64,000 bases of DNA from Clitoria ternatea (taxonomy: Eukaryota > Streptophyta > Magnoliopsida > Fabales > Fabaceae). The stretch lies in assembly GCA_037962975.1 (NCBI GenBank), contig CM075669.1, positions 116,204,501 to 116,268,500 on the forward strand, read 5' to 3'. Under the pieces are notes generated by a model. It had not been told where the DNA came from. It did not search any database and was given only the letters and a program-made list of their open reading frames with translations. The translations under genes and the position numbers were made by a program. This document shows, one piece after another, positions 11,201-21,165 of this stretch. Position 1 is the first letter of the stretch. Each line of letters begins with the position of its first letter.

Positions 11201-12691
11201 AGGTTTAAGATTATATCGCCCCTCTGAAGCTAACAGAATAACATAAATTACAGAAACATCACTCACCACATTTTTAGTGTCCAATTCCTGAGAGAAAATT
11301 ATAGTCTTGCGGTAACAGTCCACCATAACATGGTTAACAGACAACCAGTCAAGACCCAGGATAACATCTAAATTCTTCAATGGCATACATATTAAATTCA
11401 CCAGGAAAGATCGGTCCTCTACTTGCATAGGTAATTCCTCATACATAGTAGTTGCTCGAAATGTAGAACCAGTAGGAGTGGAGACATTAAGAACATTCTT
11501 CATTAATACCACCGGCAAACCAAGCCGCCGAACACAACTCTCAGAAATAAAAGAGTGGGTTGCACGAGAGTCATAAATAACATTTACAAGATAGTCATGA
11601 ATAAGACACTTACCCTGTACCAAATTATCATTTCTTGAGACTTCGGAAGCATCAAAAGCAAACACACGTCCAGCCATAACATTCTGAGTACCACTGGACT
11701 GAGCATCAGATCGCCTAGGGTGTTGGCCTCCACGGCTACCGCCGCCTCGGCCTCCACGCTGAAAATTCCCACCACGGACCATAGAAGCACTTGCCCGATT
11801 ACCACGTCCTCCCTGTTGCTGCCTCTGTGGACAGTCGGGCCTAAGGTGTCCAGGTTGTCCACACTGGAAACAAACAGTTTGATTTATAGGATAATGTCTA
11901 GAGAAATGACCTTCCTGACCACAATTATAACAAGCACGACCACCAGAACGACCAGTAGATCCACGTCCAGAAGAAGAAGAAGATGTGGCAGAAGACTTGC
12001 CACCATGGAAAAACTGACCCATCTTTTTAAAACTGAATCCTTTAGCCTTCAATGGTCTCTTGTCCCTTGACTGGGACGCTCTCTGTAACTGCACTTCCTC
12101 AGTAAGTCTGGCCTTATTTACCAGAGTAGGATAGTCACGGATTTCCATAGGAACAATGACACTTCGAAGTTCAATTCTTAACCCGGATTCATACTTTGCA
12201 CACTTACTACCTTCAGTTCCTTCAAGAGAAAAAGGATGATAGAAATCACATAGTTCATCAAACTGTGACGTGTATTCAGCCACTGACATCCTGCCCTGCT
12301 CAAGTTTTAGGAATTCCATCTCCTTGCGGATTTTATAATTATCTGGAAAGTATTTAGCAAGAAATCTCCTCTTGAAATTCATCCACATTAATGGTTCATT
12401 CGCCGCATTCATCTGAATTCTAGTCCTTGACCACCATACACGAGCCTCATCCTTCAATTGATAGGTAGCAAATTGCACTCTCTGTTCTTCAGAGCATTCA
12501 AAGTATTCAAATGTTTGCTCAATGTCACGCAGCCATATATGCGCCCCATCATAATCATGTCCTCCTTTGTAAATAGGTGGATTCCTCTTCAAAAATTTAT
12601 CAAGGGTGGGACCAGAATCAGTCCTCCCCATCATTTGAGAAAACCTCTCAAAGAAATCATCACCACCAACAGAACTACTTCCTTCCGTCAT
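8297..12691 (-). CDS. Gag-pol polyprotein of Tekay-type chromovirus
   Basis: One uninterrupted 1464-residue frame encodes the structural and enzymatic proteins of the element. Gag occupies about residues 1-300, with zinc knuckles at about 254-267 and 274-287. Protease follows at about 370-450, then RT with a FIDDILVYS catalytic box, RNase H (CDASKFGLG...), integrase with an HHCC zinc finger and D, D, E residues (MDFVSG, SDRDPRF, GQSERT), and a chromodomain at about 1415-1462. The start ATG at 12691 gives the normal MTEG-type gag start. Two oddities are clear. The protease motif reads D-S-R-A-T-H where the family has DSG or DTG. The first knuckle ends in tyrosine where its last cysteine should be. 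The element is therefore probably not autonomous although its frame is open. Integrase and chromodomain would direct insertion into chromatin. Confidence 0.95.
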   Translation of the reverse strand: MTEGSSSVGGDDFFERFSQMMGRTDSGPTLDKFLKRNPPIYKGGHDYDGAHIWLRDIEQTFEYFECSEEQRVQFATYQLKDEARVWWSRTRIQMNAANEPLMWMNFKRRFLAKYFPDNYKIRKEMEFLKLEQGRMSVAEYTSQFDELCDFYHPFSLEGTEGSKCAKYESGLRIELRSVIVPMEIRDYPTLVNKARLTEEVQLQRASQSRDKRPLKAKGFSFKKMGQFFHGGKSSATSSSSSGRGSTGRSGGRACYNCGQEGHFSRHYPINQTVCFQCGQPGHLRPDCPQRQQQGGRGNRASASMVRGGNFQRGGRGGGSRGGQHPRRSDAQSSGTQNVMAGRVFAFDASEVSRNDNLVQGKCLIHDYLVNVIYDSRATHSFISESCVRRLGLPVVLMKNVLNVSTPTGSTFRATTMYEELPMQVEDRSFLVNLICMPLKNLDVILGLDWLSVNHVMVDCYRKTIIFSQELDTKNVVSDVSVIYVILLASEGRYNLKPADIPVVCDFPDVFPEDIPELPPNREIDFAIDLIPGAEPVSRTPYRMSSVELAEVKKQVNELLSKGFIRPSASPWGALVLLVKKKDGSMRMCIDYRQLNKLTVKNKYPLPRIDDLLDQLRGAVVFSKIDLRSGYHQIRVKSEDILKTAFRTRYGHFEYVVMPFGVTNAPAIFMDYMNRIFQPYLDQFVVVFIDDILVYSNSVEEHAQHLQIVLQVLREKKLYSKLSKCDFWEASVKFLGHVISCDGVSVDPSKIEAVIAWERPKSVTEIRSFLGLAGYYRRFIEGFSRIALPLTRLTRKENPFVWTEKCELSFQTLKRCLTTAPVLALPDVTKEFVVYCDASKFGLGCVLMQDDRVIAYASKQLRQHEQNYPTHDLELAAVVFALKIWRHYLYGSRFVVFSDHKSLKYLFDQKELNMRQRRWVEYLKDYDFDLKYHPGKANVVADALSRKVLHAAFLMGKEQELLEDFRDMNIGVSIQAPDQMVIGMLKISNEFLESLAVAQEDDEELLELLDTQARGKDMGLIKSKDGIWRFKNRVVVPIEGDFRQAVLAEAHKSSLSIHPGITKMYHDLKKEFWWPGMKKAIIEYVRSCVMCQKCKVEHQRPPGLLQPPEIPVWKWESITMDFVSGLPRTRSGCDAIWVIVDRLTKSAHFLAMNMKWSLDRLARLYITEIVRLHGVPLSIISDRDPRFTSRFWGSLQQELGTELRLSSAYHPQTDGQSERTIQTLKDMLRACVLEQGGSWERYLPLVEFAYNNSYHSSIGMAPYEALYGRRCRTPLCWNEDRDAIHLGPELIQEMNDQVIIIREKMKIAQDRQKSYYDNRHRPLEFQVGDWVFLKVSPTKGVGRVMKSQKLNPKYIGPYQILERIGEVAYRLNLPRALTNIHDVFHVSQLRKYVPCDSMIVPEDSIELKEDLTVEIAPICIESYQTKRLRNKEVPLVKVKWQNINGVTHTWELESDMRRLYPNLFQ

Positions 12692-12936
12692 ATTTTAGTT
12701 CTACAATATCCCAAAACACATCACCATTAATAACCAATAATTGACCAGGGAGTACAAAAATTACCTCATGTATAAACACATAACAAGACGCTGCCCGGAG
12801 TGCCAAGAGAATGATACCAAGTCAACCTGTTAATATGTAAACAATCACAAGCATAATGCAATAAATGCAAAACAGCCTGATATAGGACTCAAACAATCCC
12901 CTAACTCTGCCCATTTTCCCGGCTCTAGAAAGAACC

Positions 12937-12948
12937 GCTCTGATACCA
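12937..12948 (-). other. Primer binding site, initiator-Met tRNA type
   Basis: On the minus strand TGGTATCAGAGC lies two bases inside the 5' LTR (12951). It is complementary to the 3' end of plant initiator tRNA-Met, the usual primer for this group. Confidence 0.92.
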
Positions 12949-12950
12949 CC

Positions 12951-15555
12951 TGTGACGTCCTACGTCAATTTACCTTTATTTATATCCATTTAATTAATTT
13001 TCTCAATAAATTTTTCGCATTTAATAAAATTTAATTATTTCTCATTTCAAAATAATATTTATTTTCACTAAACATACTCAAAATAATAATTATATAGTTT
13101 GACAAAACCTTAGAATTCCCTTGATTTAGAAAAGACTCAAAAATATGAAACAGGGGCCTGACGCTGCGCGCCATTCCCACGCGTAGCGTCAGCCCTCTGC
13201 TGCGCACCTCACGCTACGCGCCAGCCTTACGCGTAGCGTGGGCATGACAGTGACAGCACCTGATGCTGTTACACATTTAAGCCATTTTACTAACTTCTAA
13301 CCTATCCAATTGGCCCGTTTTTGATCCGATTGCCACGAAACTTCACGGGCCACATGTTTTCCCCATTCCGGAACTGTTGGCGCTATCCGTGCGCCAAAAT
13401 TCCAACGCACGCGCAAGTTATACGTGAAATGCATTTTAACCCAATTAGGTGCAAAACCCTTACACCAAACATCCTAAATGGATTCCAATGGACCAAAAGC
13501 CAATGCATCCAAATCCTAAATGTCATGGAAGACCTATTGATGCATTCTGGGGTTTCTTACACCCACCAAATCTTAATTTCACCTATCCGGTTCCTTAAAC
13601 TCAATATCCAACTATATGCATAACTTATCTAAATCAATCTAATCATCATCCTAACATCAATCACATAGCACACATATCAATCATGCATCAATACAACACC
13701 TGCCATCACATTCAACATTCACACATGTCAATGGCTCCGTGCCATAATTCATCCTCATCAACAAGTCATCAAAATCACAACATGCATAATCATGGCAAGT
13801 TCATCACACATACTTTATCACCTACCACGCACCATATTAATACATTATTTATTACACACTTAAACACATACACTCAAAATATTACATTCATTATATACAT
13901 CTCCGTCCCTTGGCATCAAACTTCCTCTTGGCGCATCTCCGCAGCATTAGTATCCTCCCTGTCACTGGTCACTAAAATTAAACAACAGCAAGGGTGAGTG
14001 TTTGGAATATCATAATTAATATAGAACGAAGTATTAAACTTAACAATACCTACTACTCTTTGTTATTACATAATCTCTTTCGATTTCCTGCACTTATCCA
14101 CGTCAATACAATTTCACACATACACATCAATCTTTAACTTATTCAAACTATACTTTCATTCATTCACATTTCACTTTCAATTCATAATTCATTTTCCATC
14201 ATCAATCAATATAAGATTCACATAAGTCACAACTGACTCTCATGTAATTTGACGCCTAGTATCCGGATACTAAAGGACTGGCCTTCAGCTGGGAGTCCGA
14301 CTTGACATCCCGTGAACCCGACTTGGCTCTCCACCTCAACCACTGGGTCCGACTTGACCACTGGGTAGCTCAACTGGGCACAAAGACCACGGGAGCCAGA
14401 AAACGAGAGGTATACATACCGTTGGCCATCCCATACCACATATTCACATATCATATCTCATAATCATAATATATCATCAACAAACCACATGTGCAACTAC
14501 CAGAAACTGGCATGTGCTCACAATACAGGGCGACCAACTTGTCAAGCCCATCCATACAATGCTATTGCATATATCATCAATAATTCAAAATTCCACATTT
14601 TTATTCATAATCAAATATACATACACCACTCAAAGTGGAAATATTACACATACATTTCACTTTCATCATTCCAATCTTTATTTCATTATATAATCAATTC
14701 AATCAATATATTTCTTTCATATTCAGCCGTTTAATCTCATTCCACATGCTCATATTTTCACAACTACTATATTCAGTTACTTTATGGTATTTATGACAAC
14801 TCTTATCAAATTCTTAAACTTCCCATAATCTGTTTTCATATCAATTCTAATTAATTATGACCCGAACACCCCCCTTACCTCTATTCCGAGCTCCGACAGT
14901 TTGCTCAAGGGGTGGATAGCGTCCTACAGCCGCTGGAATCACCATTCCTCTTTCGCTTCCAACGTCCTCTTTGTCAATCGCTTGCCTAACACTCGTTCCG
15001 GCACCTACGGTCACCGAAACATCAAATTAGTTAGTACGTTACCTTCTTTATACTTCCAAACTCATTACCCAAGCTTCACAAACCACTGAAACTCAGAATC
15101 AAAACCCCAATCATCACATGCAAACTCGGATTTCATGAAGGGAAGGAGAAGAAACTAAAGATTAGAGGCGCTAGATGCCTTACCTTGGTTCCAAATTGCT
15201 TAAAACTACTAAGAATCCAAGTTTCCCTCAAAACCCTAGCCAAATCGCCTCAAAGAAGAGAGAAAATGAAAGAGAGGGTTTACAGGTTCTGTTCTGTGTG
15301 ACCCTATTATAAAACAGATCGCGACGCTGGCGCTACGCGTCAGCCTGGCGCTACGCGTCAGCTCACTAAATCACACCTGACGCTACGCGTCCCATCCACG
15401 CTACGCGTCAGGGTCCTGATACCATTTTCCTTAAAATTTCATTAAAACTCCTTTTTCCCCACTTAACATTTCATATACCATTTTCATTATAAGCCAAATA
15501 ATAATTTACTCATTTCCAATTTATTTTCTATTATCAAAACATCTGGGATGTTACA
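12951..15555 (-). repeat. 5' LTR of the Tekay element (2605 bp)
   Basis: This is the partner of 5629-8251. It has the same TG...CA ends and the same internal landmarks. It lacks 19 bp of a repeated ACTTGG-type segment near 14323 and has one extra T near 13012. It would carry the active promoter of the element, with U3 at the 15555 side. Confidence 0.93.
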
Positions 15556-15560
15556 TGTAG
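15556..15560. other. Target site duplication TGTAG (right) of the Tekay element
   Basis: This is the second copy of the 5-bp duplication flanking the element. The copia pseudogene frame resumes in it. Confidence 0.95.
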
Positions 15561-16385
15561 GACCTAAGAAGATTTGGGTACCGAGATCATTCATTACACA
15601 AGAATGACATGGGTACACTTCCTAGCCCATAAAGATGCGTCTGTGAAAGTATTTGAGATTTTCTACAAAAAAATCCAGAGTGAGAAAGAATCATGTATTG
15701 GTACAATAAGAAGTGATCTAGGCAGAGAATTTTAAAACAAAGTTTTTGAAAAATTCTACAATGAGTCTAGCATAACTTATAATTTTTCTTCTTTAAGAAC
15801 ACCTCAACAAAATGGTGTTATGGAAAGGAAAAATAGATCTCTGCAAGAAATGGCTAGAACAATGCTTTGTGAAAATAATCTTCCAAAATATTTTTGGGCT
15901 GAGGTTATGAGCACTTCCTTTTATATTCAAAACAGAATCCTTATCAGACCAATACTGAATAAGACTCCTTATGAATTGTGGAAGGGAAGAAGATTCAACA
16001 CAAAGGATCATCTCGAAAAATTTAATTCCAAGTGTGATAAAGAGATATTCATGGGGTACTCAATCACCTCAAAATCTTAGAGTCTTTAATACACAGACTC
16101 AGACCATTAAAGAGTCAATGTATGTAAGATTTGATGATATTCAAAAGATTGACAAGAAACTAGTAGATCTAGAACTTGACGATGCAGGTGTGCAGTAGCA
16201 GGAATCTAGACAAGATTAGTAAGAATCTATAGAAGAAGATGAACAAACTGAATATCAACAAGTTGAGTCTGAACTTGAGAAGCCAAGAGACTAAAAGTTC
16301 AAGGCTTATCACCCTTCAGACCTCATCATTGGAAATCAAATAGCTAGAGTTAGGACCAAATCAAAACTTCTCAATCACCCTTCTG
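15556..16385 (+). pseudogene. Copia pseudogene continued: gag end, integrase, start of pol
   Basis: Directly after the TGTAG duplication the copia reading continues with a GPKKIWVPRS-like motif, the usual end of Sirevirus gag. It then jumps to the middle of integrase (LAHKDASV..., RSDLGREF, TPQQNGVMERKNRS). The open piece 15820-16080 holds the integrase end (NRSLQEMARTML...KTPYELWKGR). About 16300-16380 encodes the HPSDLIIGN-like linker before RT. Protease, the integrase zinc finger and the first catalytic Asp are missing, so this copy had an internal deletion as well as stops (for example after GREF). RT and RNase H are not found downstream. Confidence 0.8.
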
Positions 16386-16389
16386 ATTA

Positions 16390-17165
16390 ACATTGAGATT
16401 GAGATTGGATGATATTTGTCAATAAATCCACTAGCAACAAAAGGTTAAGAGCCAAAGTGATCTTGGAGAGTGAAGATGGATTGACCATTGAAATCTCTAT
16501 GTTTAGATTTTGACACCTTAAACAATCAGGCAGAGTATAAAGCATGAATCACTGATTTAAAAATTAAGGCTAACATCGAAGCAATCGAGTTCATTATGCT
16601 AAATGGTTCCCAACTAATCATTTCTCAAGTTCACAGAGAATACCAAGCTAGTAACCCAGCCTTTAGCAATATCTACCAAAGGTAAAAAAGTTATCATAAA
16701 ATTTTGAGCACATGTACATCAAACATGTCCCCAAGGAAGTAAATGTAAGAGTCAATGTCTTATTACATCTAACAAGCACTAAAAAACCAAGAACAAAGTT
16801 TGTTATCTAAAGCACTCCCACACACCTTCAGCATCATAATGAAATTGATTACTACTGTGATCCTTGTTAATCCATCCTAGCTAACACTAGTAAAATATTT
16901 CCTACAAATAGTATCTTACTAGATGATCTCGTCCAAAAGAAGAAAATCCAGAGAGAGAAACATGTTTCACTATGGTAAATAATGTAATTAATAGAAGAGG
17001 ATTCATTACCCCACTGCTAAGATGTTTGAAGCCAAATGAAGTAGGATATATTTTGATTGAGGTCCATGAAGGAAGTTGTGGACACCATCTTAAAGGAAGA
17101 AGTCTAGCCAAAACACTCCTAAGTGCCAACTGCTGGTGGCCAACCATGAAAAAAATGCTATAGAG
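16390..17165 (+). pseudogene. Decayed gypsy RNase H and integrase zinc-finger fragment
   Basis: Broken + frames give a second-type RNase H (ILESEDGLTIE, DTLNNQAEYKA, GSQLIISQVHREYQ) at about 16460-16690. The open piece 16972-17163 matches the integrase N-terminus, with LLRCL...EVHEGSCGHHL...GRSLAKTLL...WWPTMKK. These are hallmarks of the non-chromoviral gypsy (Tat/Athila side) RNase H-integrase region. The intact-order counterpart is in the Ogre/Tat element at 53476-54400. Most of the element is missing, and I cannot fix its borders. It abuts the copia fragment near 16385. Confidence 0.7.
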
Positions 17166-17516
17166 TATGTTAAAAAAATGAAGCCTATAAAAATATGCCA
17201 ATTTCCATAATGCTCTAGTTGAAAAGTTATTCATTTCGTCTATCTTTCGTTTTTTGCTTGTCAAGTATTATAAAAACAAAATTTTGGCATTTAGCTAAAG
17301 ATTATATGGTCTTGCTATTTTATTATTGGTTAGTGACAAATTAGCGAGGGAATACTTTTCTCGTTAAATTCCATAGCTAACTTCACATTTTTCTTACGGT
17401 GAATCGAGCCTTCAAAACACTTGTCTATGTACCTAATTCCCTTGTTTGCAATGAAATTCTTGACATTTTAGGTAAAATGAAGTACTTTTAGGAATTATAG
17501 CAAGTGTTCAATGAAA
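17166..17516. other. Gene-free AT-rich spacer
   Basis: I see nothing coding here. The stretch lies between the gypsy fragment and the first LTR of element E. TGAAA (17512-17516) directly before that LTR is the expected left target duplication of E, but its partner is outside the window. Confidence 0.4.
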
Positions 17517-18080
17517 TGATATGAATCTAAAAGGGAATTTATTATTATAAAAAAATAGTTTTCTATATTTTTTATATTTTTTATTTTTTGTTTTAAATCT
17601 TTTGTTAGATGCTTTTAGCTTTCTTTGGATGGGTCTTTAATGTTTTCACGAGTTTTTAGGCCATTATAATAACTAATGGGAGCTTATCTCAAGTTTTAAT
17701 GAAAGAAAAGTTAAATAATCACTAGCCATTAATGGGAAGTAATTTCCTTTAGGATTTGAAAAGCTTCTTAAAGTTTATAAATAGGATTTAATATAAAACA
17801 AAGAAATAAATTTAAGTTTTGAGTAAAATCTAAGTTTTCTCTTTGAGGGTGTTTCTCTTAGGTTCTTGAATGAACCACTCTTTGATCTTATCAAGAATTT
17901 TGATTCTTGTGGTGATCTTAGGCTTATCAATATTTAATTATGTTACATTTCTTTTATGACTTATCACTCATATTCTCATCTACTTTTTGAGTGTGGCATC
18001 AATATCCTTCCTTAAACCCCTTACCAAAAAGATATATCCTACCCTCAAAGTGAACTTCAAGACAATCCCTCTTCCATTCA
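17517..18080 (+). repeat. 5' LTR of small element E (about 564 bp)
   Basis: The sequence starts TGATATGAATC and ends TTCCATTCA, followed a few bases on by TGGTATCA (18088-18095), an initiator-Met-like primer site on the + strand. The first hundred or so bases (17517-17615) are repeated at 43872-43967, where a polypurine tract (AGGAGGGAGACA) precedes the repeat. This makes 17517 the 5' LTR and 43872 the 3' LTR start of one element now split by about 25 kb of inserted DNA. Confidence 0.7.
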
Positions 18081-18087
18081 TATAATT

Positions 18088-18095
18088 TGGTATCA
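18088..18095 (+). other. Primer binding site-like TGGTATCA of element E
   Basis: Eight bases match the start of the initiator-Met primer site, seven bases after the LTR end. The rest of the site (CAAC) does not match GAGC, so it is partly decayed or the primer differs. Confidence 0.55.
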
Positions 18096-18121
18096 CAACT
18101 TTGCCTTTTTGATTTTCAACC

Positions 18122-18322
18122 ATGGAAGAAATAGATTATGATTCTTTTTTTAATCATAAAAGGTTATGGCCTGTCAAAATGGAAATGATGATGAAAATAC
18201 ACACTAGGAAGCTTTGTAAAAGAATTTATAGATTTTATGAGAGACTTGAGGAAAGAGAAAGAAAGTTTAGAGAGAAAAAAGTAAAAGATGATAAGATTAT
18301 GGTACAACCTTCCTATAGATAG
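18122..18322 (+). CDS. Hypothetical ORF at the 5' end of element E, 66 codons
   Basis: A short open frame begins 27 bases after the primer-site-like sequence, where a gag start would be expected. It is very rich in Lys, Arg, Glu and Met (ERLEERERKFREKK) and looks helical. I find no domain. The element is broken 16 bases later by the Athila-type insertion, so the frame may originally have run on into the basic ORFs at 43235-43911. Function is unknown. Confidence 0.35.
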   Translation: MEEIDYDSFFNHKRLWPVKMEMMMKIHTRKLCKRIYRFYERLEERERKFREKKVKDDKIMVQPSYR

Positions 18323-18328
18323 TGATGT

Positions 18329-18350
18329 CAAGACTTATTGATAAGTCTTG
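18329..18350. repeat. Perfect 10-bp inverted repeat across the Athila LTR start
   Basis: CAAGACTTAT and ATAAGTCTTG face each other around a TG centre. The LTR start (18339) lies at this centre. The start of the partner LTR (31263) has a related inverted repeat, ATAAGTCTT/AAGACTTAT, a little further inside. Confidence 0.7.
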
Positions 18351-19919
18351 AAAACATTTGTTTATTTGGTATTTATTTAAGCAATATTTAAGTGATTTAA
18401 ACCTTAAAATAATAAATTTAGTATTAATATAATAATTATTAAGCATTTTTAGTTAGTTAGGTAAATAATAAAATAGTTTAATATTTTAAGTTAATTTTTG
18501 CATATTTACAGCAAGTTGAGGTCAAGTAGGGAATGTTATTTTTAGGCGATGCTTACCCCCAACGTGACCATGCTTTTGTCCAGTGTTGGTAGGCTGGGCT
18601 TCCGTTTCATGCATAGGTTCTAGGTACAAAGGGAGCATAGGCCATATTAAAGGATCACTAGTCACCCTCAAGAGACAAAGTGAACCAACCAAGTTACGTG
18701 TGAGCACATTACCAAGCATTCATTCATGCTAGAGCATGCTCAGGAGGGCCAAGTGGAGCTTTAAAGCCATCTCCAACAATGCGCGCCTACGTTGGCTAGC
18801 GTAAGGTCACACTGGCTGGGCTACATCAGACTTGTGGCAATCCAGAGAGTCAGCGTGTACACGCCAAGACAACGCTCGTATCTCATGTTGACTATCAGAT
18901 AACATCAGGTGCTTACATGTGGCTACGCTTACCAACGTAAGCTTATGCTAGGTTTTCACTCATGATTCAGGGGCATCCAAAGACTAGGCATGCCTATACC
19001 CAGTCCACACTCAACGTATCCCAATAAGTGTATGTTTTCAGGCCAATTCCAAACCCCCTTCCCCCGTACACGCTCAGCTTAGGCACCAACCTCAACTAGC
19101 ACCTTAACGCTTCCATGCTTATGCCAATGTACACACGCTAACTTTTTTCACCATGATTCACAAAACCTTAGGAAGCTAGCATGATACCTATAATACCCCT
19201 TAATGATTCCAAAAATTTATTTCAGGATCTGACCAAAAAGAATGGAAATTTTTCGCATTTAACTTTCCCGGCAATGAACTCTAGAATCCAAAGGCCATGT
19301 TACAAAAGAACATCAAAAACTTAAGTTTTTGGTGTGGGTAATTGATTACTAAAACTCTGGTAATCGATTACCAGAGACCAAGGCTTATTTAGGAGCAATC
19401 ACTAGAGAAAAATCATGGTAAGAGCTCTAGGTTTGCACCTGTTGACCTAGTTACTTCAGGCCTAAGGAATTAGGTGAATAGCTAGGGTTCTTCTAATTTT
19501 CACAATTAAATTCAGTGTAAATTAGCACGTAAGGGATTAGGGTTAATCTATACTGAATTAGTACTAAACACCTAAAGGATTAAGGGTTAGTCACCTTTGA
19601 AGATTTGAACACTTAACTGAATCTGATGTAACTTTCACATGAATTTAAGTGAAATTGTATGTTGAGATCAGTTCCAACCTATTGATATTATGTTATTAAC
19701 TCATTCCATTGCTATTATTGTTTCAATTGTTGTTCAATCATACTGAAAAGACCAAAAATACATTTTAATTCAAAAAACTAAAAACCAATGCTTTACTAAT
19801 TTATGAAGGTTCAGCTAGTGAGTCCCTTGGATTGTGGTACTTAACTCAATCCCCGTGGGAACGATATTAATTACTACTATTTCATAATTGGTACGCTTGC
19901 CATAGATTTCATCTATCCA
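18339..19919 (+). repeat. 5' LTR of an Athila-type gypsy element
   Basis: The sequence starts TGATAAGTCTTG and ends ATCTATCCA. It matches, with many differences, the LTR at 31263-31928 plus 42040-43210, including TTTATTTGGTATTTATTTAAGC near the start and the CCCCGTGGGAACGATATT block near the end, a common feature of Athila/Tat LTR ends. It lacks the TATA-containing part found in the partner at about 42450. It contains one palindrome pair (19339 and 19361). Divergence is clearly above 10% by eye, so this is an old insertion. Confidence 0.8.
19339..19370. repeat. TAATTGATTA / TAATCGATTA pair, 22 bp apart
   Basis: Two palindromic words inside the Athila-type 5' LTR start at 19339 and 19361. The 22-bp spacing is the same as that of pairs in the Sirevirus and chromovirus arrays. 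The partner LTR lacks this segment. Confidence 0.6.
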
Positions 19920-20119
19920 ATGGAGCTGCTAGACTTAACCATTTTTTTGCTAGTTAAAATTTGTTGTGTTTCTTTTAGTAATTTTATTTTAGTAATTTTT
20001 AGTTAAAAGTTTTTATTGTTTTGTTTTTCAGTTTATTCTATTTGATTTCATATTTGTTCAACACTAACAAGTAGACGTATGAGTATTTTCTTGTTTTTAT
20101 GTTGTTTTCTTGTGTATGC

Positions 20120-20745
20120 ATGTTAGGGAAGAAGAGGACCTTCTTTATTACCCTGACATTGATAGGTTGGAACGTTAACTAAGAAGAGAACAAAGATTAA
20201 GAGAGCAAGATCAGATGGAAAATGCAAGGTGAGTCACTCTTGGTGACTATTCTAAACAAACAAATGAAGGCATGCACTCATGCATTGTGCCACCAGCAAT
20301 TGCAACAAACAACTTTAAGATCAAACTAGCTTTATTGCAATTCGTGCACAATGAGAAATTTGGAGGAAGCGAAAGTGAGGATTCAAATCTACACTTAGAA
20401 AATTTCCTTCAAATTTGCAAATTTGTGATACAATTAAAATGACTGGAATCCCAGACGAAGCAATGAGACTTAAGCTATTTCCTTTCTCTCTTTATGACAG
20501 AGCAAAGTTAGTTGCAAAGCCAACCAAGAGGAAACATCTCAACTTGAGAGGATCTTACCAGAAAATTTCGGATAAAATATTCCCCTTTTCCAAGTATGCA
20601 AAGCTAAGGAATGAGATCACATGCTTCCAACAAAAAGAAGGTGAATCTTTATTGAAAGCTTGGGATCGATACAAAAAGAATTTAAGGAAGGGTCTCAACG
20701 TTTACACGCTGTGATTGACGTGCCCATACTGAGAAAAGGAATCAT
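20120..20745 (+). pseudogene. Athila-type gag pseudogene
   Basis: After a leader containing PDIDRLER and RREQRLREQ, the open piece 20415-20714 reads through a typical Athila capsid segment (QICDTIKMTGIPDEAMRLKLFPFSLYDRAK...) and KYAKLRNEITCFQQKEGESL...AWDRYK. Gag packages the element RNA. The part before 20415 has several stops and a frameshift (for example TAA after RLER). Coding is cut at 20748, where a chromovirus LTR begins, and I cannot find its continuation. The homology call is from family knowledge of these motifs. Confidence 0.8.
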
Positions 20746-20748
20746 GTG

Positions 20749-21165
20749 TGTGACGTCCTAGATTATTTTACAATTATTTTAATTTCTTCTTTTTTGGTTC
20801 ATTAAAAATTCATAATAAATTTTCACAAATAATTAATTTAATTATCCCTTGCTCATAAAGATAAATATTTTCAGTAAAAAGGGTGAAGACATAAAATATA
20901 CTATAAATTAAACCCCCAAAGCCATTAAAGACCAAAGAAACACAAAAGTTAGAACAAGGGTCTGACGCTATGCGTTAGCCCCACTATACGCGTCAAACTC
21001 TATTCACAGCCTTGGCGCTATGCGCCAGGCTGACGCTTAGCGTCAAAGTATCAATAGCAGCACCTACTGCTGCTGCACATTTTAGGCCAATCGACCAACT
21101 TCCGACCTACCCTATTGGTTCGTTTCAGGTCTGATTGTCACGAAACTTCACAGGCCATAACTCCT
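20749..21165 (-). repeat. Partial chromovirus LTR (related to the Tekay LTR)
   Basis: The sequence starts TGTGACGTCCTAG like the LTR at 5629 and stays alignable to it through GATTGTCACGAAACTTCAC...GGCC near 21160. It carries the same kind of palindrome array. After about 21165 the likeness is lost. No target duplication is seen on the right, so this is a truncated or recombined LTR. Confidence 0.65.
20964..21045. repeat. GCTATGCG palindrome array, 50-bp period
   Basis: Four words of the form TGACGCTATGCG are centred at about 20970.5, 20988.5, 21020.5 and 21038.5. The spacings 18, 32 and 18 are exactly those of the array upstream of the Tekay TATA-like box (8022-8108), although the words have diverged. 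Confidence 0.7.

Larger units (their letters stand above)
5629..15555 (-). mobile_element. Complete Ty3/gypsy chromovirus, Tekay (Del) type
   Basis: This full-length LTR retrotransposon of 9.9 kb lies on the minus strand. It has two long LTRs (2623 and 2605 bp) with TG...CA ends, a TGGTATCAGAGC primer site, a polypurine tract, a 1464-codon gag-pol ORF and TGTAG target duplications. Comparing the LTRs by eye I count about 19 substitutions, one 19-bp deletion and one 1-base indel, or roughly 0.7% divergence. With commonly assumed plant rates that means a few hundred thousand years. It sits inside an older copia gag-pol pseudogene. The C-terminal chromodomain and long LTRs point to the Tekay clade. 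Confidence 0.93.
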
